The notes below the pieces were generated by a model, which searched no databases, was not told the DNA's origin, and was given only the letters and a program-made list of their open reading frames with translations. This document shows positions 31,684 through 39,960 of a stretch of 64,000 bases of DNA, in pieces (the first letter of the stretch is position 1; every line of letters begins with the position of its first letter). Origin of the DNA: Leifsonia sp. TF02-11 (GTDB lineage: Bacteria > Actinomycetota > Actinomycetes > Actinomycetales > Microbacteriaceae); NCBI RefSeq assembly GCF_017565305.1, contig NZ_JAGEKP010000013.1, forward strand, positions 124,001 through 188,000. The letters run 5' to 3'. Both the position numbers and the translations under genes were made by a program.

Positions 31684-33477
31684 ATGAGACGAAACGTTCG
31701 GGGAGTAGGGCGCTTCTGGTGGCTGGCGCGCTGGCGCGATGACGAACGCGGTGTCGCGCTCGTCATGGTGATCGGTGTCGGAGCCGTGCTCATGGTCCTG
31801 GTGGCCACCGCGCTCGCCTACTCGGCAGGCGGCATGCAGAAGGCGCGCACCGACCAGGACTGGAACGACGCGATGGCGGCGGCGTACGCGGGAGTCGAGG
31901 AGTACGAGAGCCGCCTCGCGAATGACAACACGTACCAGCAGTACGGCAACCCTGCCTCACTGTTCAGCGCCACGAGCAGCGTCACCCTTCCGACGGGGGC
32001 GCAGACGAATCTGGCGTTCGGCGTGGGGAGAAATCAGTCCTGGGCTCAGGTGTCCGGCAGCACGCGCGCTTACTACCGTTACGAGGTCGACAACTCCAAG
32101 TACTCTTCCACCGGCGTGCTGCGGGTGCGGTCGACCGGAAAAGTCGGTAATGAGGTTCGTAGCATCGTCGTCAACCTCAAACAGGATGGCTTCATCGACT
32201 TCCTCTACTTCACCGATTACGAGATTCAGGACCCCGCGCTCAGCGGGGTACCGAACACATGTGTCAAGTACTACTGGGCAGGTCGTGGCTCCGGCTGCTC
32301 CGAGATCGCGTTCGACGGCGGCGACGTGGTCAACGGTCCGGTGCATTCCAACGATGCGATCCGCATCTGCAGTGCGGAGTTCACCCAATCGGTGACAACG
32401 GCGTACAACCCTGCCACGGGTCCGCGCTACGTACCCAAGAACTCCAGCGGCAGCAACTGCACCGGCCAGACCTTCGACGACCCCAACGCGCCGACGTACT
32501 CGCCGGTGGTCGGGATGCCGCCGACCAACGCCAGCATGAAGAACGAGGTCCGCTCCGATCTCCCTGTGGACGTGCCCCGGCCCGGGTGTCTTTACACAGG
32601 ACCGACATCGATCGTCTACAACAGCAACGGGACGATGACCATCCGCTCACCATGGACGAAATCCACTCAGGTTTCCGGTTCGCCGGCGACGGGGCCTGCG
32701 CAAACCCCCGCCATGTGCGGGACCCTCGGAACGGGGACCGGGCAGCTCGGCTCACCGGGTGGTGCGACGATTCCTGTCATTCCACAGAACCTGGTATTCG
32801 TGCAGAACGTTCCAAGCACTGTCGGTGACCCCAACTATTGGGCCGCGAACGCCTGGCCTGGCAGCGCCACCGGTCTCAACTGTGCCGTCACGAGCGGTAC
32901 GCTCGCCTGCAAGGGCGCCAGCGGCCAGGCCAACGGCAACGGTCTCGGCTATCCGATGACCAACGAGGTCGCCCCGAGCAGCACGTCGTACCAGCCGCGC
33001 GTCGGCGACGTCTTCATCAAGGGGACCCTCAAAGGCGCCGAGACCGTGTACGCGGACAACTACATCTACGTCACGGGCAACCTCACCTACAACGACGCGA
33101 ACTCCGACATCCTGGGTCTGGTCGGCAACAACGCGATCTTCGTCTACAACCCGATGAACTCGTCCAACCAGAAGCTGCTCTCCGACACCGACCGCGAGAT
33201 CGACGCCGCCATCCTCTCCGTGGCGCACACCTTCCAGGTGCAGAACTACAGCGTCGGCGGCAACCGAGGAACGCTGACCGTCAAAGGTGCCATCGCACAG
33301 AAGTTTCGCGGGATCGTCCGCAACGGTTCGAACGGATACATCAAGAACTATGTGTACGACCCGCGGTTCCGCTACCTGGCCCCGCCGAAGTTCCTGTCGC
33401 CGGTGTCAACGAGTTACGGCGTGAGCGTGGTCGTCGAAGTCAAGACCGCCTTCACCGTGGCGGGAGACGCGCTGTGA
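31684..33477 (+). CDS. PilX-like large pilus-associated protein
   Basis: 597 residues. The N-terminus DDERG, VALVMVIGVGAVLMVLVATA has the shape of a PilX N-terminal segment, but the +5 position is not Glu, so assembly would differ from canonical pilins. An extracellular domain of about 540 residues follows, with cysteines (PNTCVKYYWAGRGSGCSE; RICSAEF; NCTGQTF; GCLYTGP) and a C-terminal region rich in Asn and Tyr. Its gene position after PilV- and PilW-like genes and before pilD supports a tip or priming role. GTGA overlap with pilD. Confidence 0.75.
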   Translation: MRRNVRGVGRFWWLARWRDDERGVALVMVIGVGAVLMVLVATALAYSAGGMQKARTDQDWNDAMAAAYAGVEEYESRLANDNTYQQYGNPASLFSATSSVTLPTGAQTNLAFGVGRNQSWAQVSGSTRAYYRYEVDNSKYSSTGVLRVRSTGKVGNEVRSIVVNLKQDGFIDFLYFTDYEIQDPALSGVPNTCVKYYWAGRGSGCSEIAFDGGDVVNGPVHSNDAIRICSAEFTQSVTTAYNPATGPRYVPKNSSGSNCTGQTFDDPNAPTYSPVVGMPPTNASMKNEVRSDLPVDVPRPGCLYTGPTSIVYNSNGTMTIRSPWTKSTQVSGSPATGPAQTPAMCGTLGTGTGQLGSPGGATIPVIPQNLVFVQNVPSTVGDPNYWAANAWPGSATGLNCAVTSGTLACKGASGQANGNGLGYPMTNEVAPSSTSYQPRVGDVFIKGTLKGAETVYADNYIYVTGNLTYNDANSDILGLVGNNAIFVYNPMNSSNQKLLSDTDREIDAAILSVAHTFQVQNYSVGGNRGTLTVKGAIAQKFRGIVRNGSNGYIKNYVYDPRFRYLAPPKFLSPVSTSYGVSVVVEVKTAFTVAGDAL

Positions 33478-34334
33478 GCGGCGCGCTCGCCGCCGCGACC
33501 GGCGCCTGGGCGACCACGATGCTCGCCCTGGTCGGCGTGTTCGGCCTTCTCATCGGCTCCTTCCTGAACGTCGTCGCCTACCGTGTGCCCGCAGGGATGA
33601 GCATCGTCACCCCGCGGAGCGCCTGTCCTGAGTGCGGTTCTCAGATTCGCGCTCGTGACAACGTCCCTGTGTTGTCGTGGCTACTGCTGCGCGGTCGCTG
33701 CCGGGACTGCGCCGGCACGATCTCGGCCCGGTACCCGCTGGTGGAAGCTGTGACGGGGGTGTTCTTCGTGCTCGCCGCCCTGCGCTTCGCGCCCGTCGTG
33801 TTGCGCCAGGACGGCGGGGCCGCCACGGTCGGGGCCATCCTCCAACTCGTCGCATTCCTCTACCTCGCCGGGATCACAGTGGCACTCGCCCTCATCGATC
33901 TCGACACACACACACTGCCGAACGCGATCGTCCTCCCCTCATACCTGGTCGGGGCTGTCCTGCTCGCCGCCGCCGCCGTTCTCCGCGGCGACGTCGCCGC
34001 TCTGATTTCCGCGGGCGCCGGGATGGTCGGGCTGTTCCTGGTCTACCTCCTGATCGCCCTCATCTCGCCGCGCGGCATGGGCTTCGGCGATGTGAAGCTG
34101 TCCGGTGTGCTCGGGCTCTACCTGGGCTATCTCGGCCTCGGCCCTCTGCTCGTCGGCGCTTTCGCGGCATTCCTGCTCGGCGGTCTCTTCGGCATCGTGA
34201 TGCTGCTCGTGCGCCGTGATCGCACCACGCACGGAATCGCGTTCGGACCCTGGATGCTCGCGGGTGCCTGGGTCGGCGTCTTCGCCGGGCAGCTCCTGTG
34301 GGAGTCATACCTCGCACTGGTCGTGCGGGGCTGA
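33474..34334 (+). CDS. pilD: Prepilin peptidase / N-methyltransferase (PilD)
   Basis: 286 residues, polytopic. The N-terminal methylase part has GSFLNVVAYRVP and the four-cysteine zinc site (CPEC, then CRDC). Two catalytic aspartates are in IDLDTHTLPNAI and GMGFGDVKLSG (the GxGD protease motif). It cleaves the Gly/Phe-type leaders of the four pilin-like proteins encoded upstream. The GTG start overlaps the preceding stop. Confidence 0.95.
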   Translation: MSGALAAATGAWATTMLALVGVFGLLIGSFLNVVAYRVPAGMSIVTPRSACPECGSQIRARDNVPVLSWLLLRGRCRDCAGTISARYPLVEAVTGVFFVLAALRFAPVVLRQDGGAATVGAILQLVAFLYLAGITVALALIDLDTHTLPNAIVLPSYLVGAVLLAAAAVLRGDVAALISAGAGMVGLFLVYLLIALISPRGMGFGDVKLSGVLGLYLGYLGLGPLLVGAFAAFLLGGLFGIVMLLVRRDRTTHGIAFGPWMLAGAWVGVFAGQLLWESYLALVVRG

Positions 34335-34350
34335 AGTAAGGAGAACCAGA

Positions 34351-35400
34351 ATGGCGTCAACAGTCGTGGGTGTCGACATCGGAAGCGCGTCGGTGCGCGC
34401 GGTGGAGCTTCGCGACGCCACGAAGGCGCGCCCAACGCTCCTGCGCTACCTCGAGCTCCCGCTTCCCGAAGGAGCGGCCAGCCGTGGCGAAGTCCTCGAG
34501 CCCAACACCGTCGCAGCGACCCTCAAGCAGCTCTGGAAGAAGGCAGGGTTCACCAGCAAGAACGTCGTGCTCGGCATGGGCAACCAGCGCGTGCTCGCCC
34601 GCGATCTCAGCGTGCCGAAGATGTCGCAACGGCGCATCCGTGAATCGCTGCCGTTCACCGTGCAAGACATGCTCCCGGTGCCGGCGGCTGAGGCCATCCT
34701 CGACTTCTATCCGGTCTCCGAATCGGTCTCCGAGTCGGGTCCCGTTGTGAACGGACTCCTGGTGGCCGCGATCAAGGACGCCGTGCTCGCGAATGTGAAG
34801 GCTACGCGTCTCGCCGGATTGACGACGGTGGACGTCGACCTCATCCCGTTTGCGCTGAGCCGCGTCCTGCTCACTCGACAGAACGTGCAGGGGACGGTCG
34901 CCCTGATCGAGATCGGCGCGGAGACGACGTGCGTCCTCATCGCGCGGGACAGCGTGCCGCAGTTCGTCCGTATCATTCCCACCGGGGGCTCCGATCTGAC
35001 GAAAGCTCTGCGCGGTGAACTCGAGGTCGATGACGCCACTGCCGAACGGATCAAGGTGGGTCTGGGCCTCGCGTCGAGCGTCTCCAGCCCCGAGGAGCAA
35101 CGTGCGGTCGAGATCATCTACCGCGTGACCAGCGAGCTCCTGACCAGCCTGAGGAATACGATCAACTACTACGTCAACACCCGGCAGCCTGAGACGGTGG
35201 ACGCCGTCGTGCTCACCGGAGGCGGTGCGTCACTCGCGGGTCTTCCCGAGGCGCTCTCCGAAATGACCCGCCTGCCGGTGACGCTCGGCGATCCGCTGGC
35301 CGGCTTCGCCCTGTCGCGCAGGCTCAAATCGGAGGATCTGCGGCAGCATCGAACGGGCCTCAGTGTCGCGCTCGGTCTCGCGGTGGGGGGTGCGGCGTGA
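34351..35400 (+). CDS. pilM: Pilus assembly protein PilM (actin-like ATPase)
   Basis: 349 residues. GVDIGSASVRAVEL (phosphate 1), VALIEIGAETTCVLIA (phosphate 2) and VVLTGGGASLAGLPEAL (adenosine) show the FtsA/MreB-like actin fold. SVPKMSQRRIRESLPFTVQDML is typical of PilM, which recruits the PilN tail to the cytoplasmic face of the machine. ATG at 34351 with AAGGAGAA before it. It overlaps pilN by four bases. Confidence 0.93.
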   Translation: MASTVVGVDIGSASVRAVELRDATKARPTLLRYLELPLPEGAASRGEVLEPNTVAATLKQLWKKAGFTSKNVVLGMGNQRVLARDLSVPKMSQRRIRESLPFTVQDMLPVPAAEAILDFYPVSESVSESGPVVNGLLVAAIKDAVLANVKATRLAGLTTVDVDLIPFALSRVLLTRQNVQGTVALIEIGAETTCVLIARDSVPQFVRIIPTGGSDLTKALRGELEVDDATAERIKVGLGLASSVSSPEEQRAVEIIYRVTSELLTSLRNTINYYVNTRQPETVDAVVLTGGGASLAGLPEALSEMTRLPVTLGDPLAGFALSRRLKSEDLRQHRTGLSVALGLAVGGAA

Positions 35401-36056
35401 GCGCGCAGAAGGACCAACTGATCGTCGGAGGCGAGCCTCGCGTCGACCTGCTGCCCCCCGAGGTCACCGAACTCCGCCGTGGGCACGCCACCCGGCGTGC
35501 GCTCGGACTCGGGATCGTGGGCGTGCTCCTGCTGACACTCGCCGGTGTCGGCGGATCCAGCCTGCTCGCGATGACGGCGAGTTCAAGCCTGACCGATGCG
35601 CAGAACCAGACCACGAGCCTGCTCGCGCAGCAGACGAAGTACATCGAGGTCCGCAGGGTGCAGGATCAGGTGAAGGTGATCGAGGCGGCCCAGGAGGTTG
35701 GCGCCTCGACAGAGGTCGACTGGCGCGATTACCTCGTCAAGGTGCAGCAGACTCTGCCGGCGAACGTGTCACTGCAGACGATCACTGTCGACTCCGCCTC
35801 ACCGCTGGCCGCGTACGCACAGGCCACGGCGCCGCTCCAGGGCACGCGCATCGCCACGCTCAGCGTCACGGCCCAGAGCCCGACGCTCCCGCAGGTGCCG
35901 TCCTGGCTGGACGCGCTTGCGACACTTCCCGGCTTCGTCGACGCCGTACCCGGGTCGGTCACGCTCGATGCCCAGTCGAAGCTCTACACGGTCAACATCG
36001 TGCTGCACATCAACCAGGATGCGTTCACCAAGCGATTCGCGGCGAAGGGGAAGTAG
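35397..36056 (+). CDS. pilN: Pilus assembly protein PilN-like
   Basis: 219 residues. A short cytoplasmic N-terminus with VDLLPPEV, close to the conserved PilN peptide that docks on PilM, precedes one membrane helix (LGLGIVGVLLLTLAGVGG) and a coiled-coil then ferredoxin-like extracytoplasmic domain. Identification rests on topology, that motif and position between pilM and a PilO-like gene. GTG start overlaps pilM. Confidence 0.85.
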   Translation: MSAQKDQLIVGGEPRVDLLPPEVTELRRGHATRRALGLGIVGVLLLTLAGVGGSSLLAMTASSSLTDAQNQTTSLLAQQTKYIEVRRVQDQVKVIEAAQEVGASTEVDWRDYLVKVQQTLPANVSLQTITVDSASPLAAYAQATAPLQGTRIATLSVTAQSPTLPQVPSWLDALATLPGFVDAVPGSVTLDAQSKLYTVNIVLHINQDAFTKRFAAKGK

Positions 36057-36058
36057 CC

Positions 36059-36802
36059 ATGAACTCCAACAGACTCTGGATCATCGGGTCCGTTCTCGCC
36101 ATGGTCGTCGTGATGGTCCTGGGGTGGGTGCTCGGAATCCAGCCTCAACTCGCGTCGGCAGCAGCCTCCACGGCGCAGCGCCTCACGGTCGATGAGACGA
36201 ACGCTCGTTACGCCGCTGTGCTCGCGAAACTCAAGTCGGATCACGAGCATCTCCCCGACCTGAAGCAGCAGCTCGCCCAGTTGGCTGCCTCCGTGCCGGC
36301 TGACACCGACTCCTCCTCGTTCGTCAAAGAACTCAACACGGTCGCGGGGACCTGCGGCGTCACGATCAAGTCCCTCACCTTCGCGGACGCGGTGGCCTAC
36401 AAGCCGCCTGTTGCGCCGCAGGCCGCTGCGTCGACTTCCTCCTCCGGCTCCACCGCAACTCCGAGTCCTGCGCCATCGTCCACCACCCCGACAGCGCCGG
36501 CCCTGGTCACGAGCCCGCTCGTCACCTCGTCGAACTTCTCCGCGACCCCGGTGCAGATCGGTGTTCGAGGCTCGCTTGATCAGGTGCTGAACTTCCTGGA
36601 AGGGGCACAGAAGGGCGCGAGACTCTTTCTGGTCACAACACTGAACTCCACGCCATCGACAGACGAGGGCGTGCCGGCGGGGACAGTGGATGCGACGATC
36701 GGAGGCTACGTCTACGTCGTCTCGACCGCGCGAGCAGCCGGCGGAACCGCGGCGACGGGAGCATCGTCGGGCCAGTCCGCCGAAGCGAGCGCGTCCAAGT
36801 AA
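36059..36802 (+). CDS. pilO: Pilus assembly protein PilO-like
   Basis: 247 residues. One N-terminal membrane helix (LWIIGSVLAMVVVMVLGWVLG), a coiled-coil, then a domain split by a Ser/Thr/Pro-rich linker (about residues 118-150) before a ferredoxin-like part (VQIGVRGSLDQVLNFLEG). In other species PilN and PilO form a heterodimer that aligns the motor with the wall. ATG two bases after the pilN stop. Last gene of the pilus locus; no PilP or PilQ secretin follows, as expected for a single-membrane cell. Confidence 0.82.
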   Translation: MNSNRLWIIGSVLAMVVVMVLGWVLGIQPQLASAAASTAQRLTVDETNARYAAVLAKLKSDHEHLPDLKQQLAQLAASVPADTDSSSFVKELNTVAGTCGVTIKSLTFADAVAYKPPVAPQAAASTSSSGSTATPSPAPSSTTPTAPALVTSPLVTSSNFSATPVQIGVRGSLDQVLNFLEGAQKGARLFLVTTLNSTPSTDEGVPAGTVDATIGGYVYVVSTARAAGGTAATGASSGQSAEASASK

Positions 36803-36871
36803 ACCGGTCTACGCACGCACCACGCGTTCCCACCCCGGCCCGCCCTCCCTCGACTTCCGCACCCCCGTTGC

Positions 36872-36902
36872 TACAGTGGGCACCACTTAGAGGTGCCCAC
36901 TG
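36872..36902 (+). promoter_or_regulatory. Promoter -10 overlapped by an 11-bp inverted repeat
   Basis: TACAGT (36872-36877) is a good -10; CTCGAC (36849-36854) at 17 bp is a weak -35. CAGTGGGCACC (36874-36884) and its exact complement (36892-36902) form an inverted repeat spaced by 7 bp that covers the -10 box and the expected start site. It could be a repressor operator or a hairpin at the very 5' end of the mRNA. Confidence 0.5.
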
Positions 36903-36925
36903 GGGGCGGAGCGAGGAGCGCCAGC

Positions 36926-38110
36926 ATGAGCGACACGACACCGGAACCCGCTGAGAAGCGGGACGACGCAGGGCCGGACGCGCCCCACGTCGAGCCGGCA
37001 ACCGCGCCCGCCGCCTCGGCTGCCGCCGAGCCCGCCCCGAACATCGAGCCTGCCGAGCCCGCGCCTGCCCCCTCCGCCGCCGAGCCGCACGACACCGACC
37101 CCGACATGGCCGCCCCGCCGTCGGGACCGGTCTCCGCCCGCGGGCACGTCAACCGCCCGGCCGACGAGAGCGCGCCGGAGACCCCGGTCGTTCCGGCGGC
37201 CGCTGCACCCGCCGCGCCGGCCCCCACCATCGAGCCGGAGCCTGTCGCGGCCTCCGATGCCGACATCGCCGCGGCCGTCGCTCGGACGCACGCCGAGCCC
37301 GGGGCGACCGCCGCGGGTGACGCGACCGTCGACACCGCGTCTCCCGCTCAGGCGGCAGCGCCGGTCATCATCGCGGGGGAGGCCGCCCAGCAGCAGACGC
37401 AGCAGGCAGCCCAGGCTCCCGCCGCCCAGGCTCCCGCCGCTGCGACGGCCGCCTACGCCGCCCAGCCAAGCGAGGCGACCTGGGCTCCCGAGCCCGCCGC
37501 CGCGCCGCCGATCGCACCGCAGCCGGTCGCCCCGATCTTCCTTCAGCGTCCCGAGCCGCCCAAGCGCAAGAGCAACCGCGGCTTCGGCATCCTCATCGCG
37601 CTCGTCGGCACCGCCTTGTTCGCCGTGGTGTGGGCGGCCGCCGTGGTCGGGGTGGGAGCCCTGCTGGCCCCCGGCAGCGAGTTCATCCCGGCACTCATCC
37701 AGTTCTCCACCCACTCCACCGCCTGGGCGCCGGTCGTCGCCTTCTTCATCGGCATGGTCGTGCTGATCCAGATCGTCAACCGCGCCCGCTGGTGGGCCTA
37801 CATCCTCGGCGGCTTGTTCGTCGCCGTCTTCGTCTACCTCGTCTACATCGGCGCCGCGCTCATCGACAACGGCTTCCTCCAGAAGAACCCCGGCGAGCGG
37901 CAGATCCTGCTCACCCAGGTGTGGGTCGCGCCCTTCGCCGTGCTCGCCGGTGTCATCGCCAGGGAGGTCTCCATCTGGACCGGCGCCTGGCTCGCCGCCC
38001 GCGGCCGCAAGCTCAAGGCACGCAACGCGGAGGCGCAGGCCGACTACGAACAGCAGGTCGCCGACGCGCAGAACCAGGCGGCCAACGCCTACGCGCAGCA
38101 GGGATACTGA
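36926..38110 (+). CDS. Membrane protein with long Ala/Pro/Glu-rich N-terminal domain
   Basis: 394 residues. Residues 1-210 are low-complexity Ala/Pro/Glu, probably disordered and cytoplasmic; KRKSNRGF then leads into about five membrane helices (from GILIALVGTALFAVVWAAAV), and the C-terminus is a charged, possibly coiled tail (EAQADYEQQVADAQ). No known catalytic motif. ATG at 36926 with GAGGAG upstream. Probably heads an operon with the next gene. Confidence 0.75.
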   Translation: MSDTTPEPAEKRDDAGPDAPHVEPATAPAASAAAEPAPNIEPAEPAPAPSAAEPHDTDPDMAAPPSGPVSARGHVNRPADESAPETPVVPAAAAPAAPAPTIEPEPVAASDADIAAAVARTHAEPGATAAGDATVDTASPAQAAAPVIIAGEAAQQQTQQAAQAPAAQAPAAATAAYAAQPSEATWAPEPAAAPPIAPQPVAPIFLQRPEPPKRKSNRGFGILIALVGTALFAVVWAAAVVGVGALLAPGSEFIPALIQFSTHSTAWAPVVAFFIGMVVLIQIVNRARWWAYILGGLFVAVFVYLVYIGAALIDNGFLQKNPGERQILLTQVWVAPFAVLAGVIAREVSIWTGAWLAARGRKLKARNAEAQADYEQQVADAQNQAANAYAQQGY

Positions 38111-38154
38111 CCGGCTCCTGGCCGGTGGCGCGAGTCGAGGAGCGCTGAGCACCG

Positions 38155-38646
38155 ATGCGTGATGAGCGCGCGTACGCCATCGTCGTCGCCTGCTTCGCGG
38201 CGGGCCTGTACCTCGCGCTCCTCGTCGCCGCCTTCGGGCTGATCTCCCTCGCCACCGACACCGAGGTGATCGCCGATCCCGCCGCCGGCCCGCTCGTCGG
38301 GCCCATCATGACGGGCGCGGCCGTCGCCGTCCTCTTGGTGCTGCTGATCGTCACCGGCACGCGGGTGCCCGGCGACCAGCAGCGGATCGCGCCCCTCACC
38401 GCGATCGGCGCGGGGGTCGCATGCTACCTCGCGTACTGCGTCGCCGGGGGAGTGGCGGGCGCGTTCGTCGCCGGCGACGTCCTCCATTTCGTGCTGTTCG
38501 CGCTGGGCCAGCTGGGCAGCGTGTACGCCATCACCGTCGGCGCAGCCGCCTTCCTCGTCACCCTCCTCTACCAGCTGGTCCTCGTCGGCCGGTTCCGCCA
38601 GCGCGGCCGCCCGCGCTGGCCCTGGGAGCGCGACGACGAGGAGTGA
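38155..38646 (+). CDS. Four-helix membrane protein, unknown function
   Basis: 163 residues with four predicted membrane helices (AYAIVVACFAAGLYLALLVA; IMTGAAVAVLLVLLIVTG; AGVACYLAYCVAGGVAGAFV; VYAITVGAAAFLVTLLYQLV) and a basic then acidic tail (RFRQRGRPRWPWERDDEE). I do not recognise the family. It begins 44 bp after the previous membrane protein, with GAGGAG upstream. Confidence 0.7.
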   Translation: MRDERAYAIVVACFAAGLYLALLVAAFGLISLATDTEVIADPAAGPLVGPIMTGAAVAVLLVLLIVTGTRVPGDQQRIAPLTAIGAGVACYLAYCVAGGVAGAFVAGDVLHFVLFALGQLGSVYAITVGAAAFLVTLLYQLVLVGRFRQRGRPRWPWERDDEE

Positions 38647-38654
38647 CCCGAACG

Positions 38655-38688
38655 GGTGGACCCAGCGGTCCACCGGTGTCGATACACT
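38655..38688 (+). promoter_or_regulatory. Hairpin followed by a -10 element
   Basis: GGTGGACC (38655-38662) pairs exactly with GGTCCACC (38667-38674) around CAGC, 8 bp after the preceding stop, and may end that transcript. TACACT (38683-38688) is a plausible -10 for the gene at 38714; the expected -35 falls within the hairpin sequence, so a protein bound there could block initiation. Confidence 0.4.
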
Positions 38689-38713
38689 GCGGAGGCAGAC
38701 CTGAGAGGAACTC

Positions 38714-39817
38714 ATGGACGACGCACCAGACTTCGCCCCCGCTCCCGCTCCCGCGATCGAGACGGCACAGCCGCCGAAGCGGTCCTCCGACCACGTCCCG
38801 CACTGGGTCTGGGCGATGATCGCGGCCGTGACCCTCCTCACCACAGCGGCGGGCGCGACTCTCTCGATCACGGCGATCGCCGCCCTCCAGAACCTGCCGC
38901 GCACCGTCGTCGCCGCGTATCTGAGCGACCTCGAACACGGCAAGGCGGAGGCCGCGATGAAGCTGGCCGGCATCCGGGCCGGCGCGGGCGATGTGCTCCT
39001 CTCCGACGCCGCCTACGCCACGATCACCGATCGCATCCGCAGCTTCACACTGCAGCCGGCGGTGACCCGCGGATCGAAGACCACCGTCAAGGCCACCATC
39101 ACGCAGGGCGACCGCACCTATCAGCGGTCGTTCACGGTGGAGCCGGCTGGCGGCATTCCCGGAGTGTTGCCGTTCTGGACCCTCGCGCCGATCACCCCCG
39201 ACACGGTCGACCTGAAGGTCAACGGCCCCGCCGGGCTGGCCTACACCGTCGCGGGGAAACACCCGGAGAGCATGCCCATCGGCACCGCCGTCACGCTGCG
39301 CGCGCTTCCGGGGACCTACCCGGTGAAGTTCACCTCCTCGAACGAGAACTTCGAGGTGTGGGACGCCGACGTCACCGCGACGCCCGCGGGCGGTTACGAG
39401 AGCCCCACCGAGTTCAACGCGCGGCTCTCGTCCGCGGGTGACGCTGCGGGTCGCCGGGCCATCGATGCGTGGCTCGATGCGTGCGTCGCGTCCACCGAGG
39501 CCGACCCCAAGGACTGTCCGTTCTTCACCTTCTCGCAGCTGCCGGGCGTCACCATCAGCGACGTGCACTGGCACCTCGGAACGCGCCCGATCGTCGACCT
39601 GAACCCCGAATGGAACTCGGACGGCTGGCAGGTCTCCGCCGACAGCGGGAGTGTGAGCGGCGACGTGGATCTGCTGCGCAGCTCCGACGGTGCCACCGGG
39701 ACCGGCACGATCGACTCGATCCCTGTGGCCTTCGCCGGCATCCTCACGTTCGACGGCGGCGGTCCGCGCTTCGTGCCGCTCTACTCCGACGGCAGCCAGC
39801 CCCAGAGCGGCGCCTGA
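38714..39817 (+). CDS. Membrane-anchored extracytoplasmic protein, unknown function
   Basis: 367 residues. A short Pro/Ala-rich cytoplasmic head is followed by one helix (WVWAMIAAVTLLTTAAGATL) and a secreted-side domain of about 300 residues with tandem beta-rich units (TVKATITQGDRTYQRSFTVE; LGTRPIVDLNPEWNSDGWQV). Two cysteines (ACVAS and DCPFF) could form a disulfide. ATG at 38714 with GAGAGGA upstream. The last codons and stop lie in the first unit of the 17-bp repeat array. Confidence 0.7.
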   Translation: MDDAPDFAPAPAPAIETAQPPKRSSDHVPHWVWAMIAAVTLLTTAAGATLSITAIAALQNLPRTVVAAYLSDLEHGKAEAAMKLAGIRAGAGDVLLSDAAYATITDRIRSFTLQPAVTRGSKTTVKATITQGDRTYQRSFTVEPAGGIPGVLPFWTLAPITPDTVDLKVNGPAGLAYTVAGKHPESMPIGTAVTLRALPGTYPVKFTSSNENFEVWDADVTATPAGGYESPTEFNARLSSAGDAAGRRAIDAWLDACVASTEADPKDCPFFTFSQLPGVTISDVHWHLGTRPIVDLNPEWNSDGWQVSADSGSVSGDVDLLRSSDGATGTGTIDSIPVAFAGILTFDGGGPRFVPLYSDGSQPQSGA

Positions 39818-39938
39818 GCCGGAGCGGCGCCTGAGCCAGAGCGGCGCCTGAGCCGGCGCGGCGCCTGAGTCGAAGCATCGCCTGAGCCGGCGCGGCGCCT
39901 GAGCCAGAGCAGCGCCTGAGCCAAAGCAGCGCCTGAGC
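39803..39938 (+). repeat. Eight 17-bp tandem repeats spanning the stop codon
   Basis: Eight contiguous 17-bp units, each a variant of CAGAGCGGCGCCTGAGC; positions 1-2 and 8-9 of the unit vary most and GCCTGAG is in every copy. Unit 1 contains the last codons and TGA stop of the preceding gene, so the array seems to have grown by duplicating that gene's 3' end. It lies between this gene and the 3' end of the convergent heptose operon. Confidence 0.9.
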
Positions 39939-39960
39939 CGGCGCCCCGACCCCTCCCGCC

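Noticed and set aside
39803-39938. CRISPR array
   Set aside because: The 17-bp units are contiguous, without unique spacers, and no cas genes are nearby.
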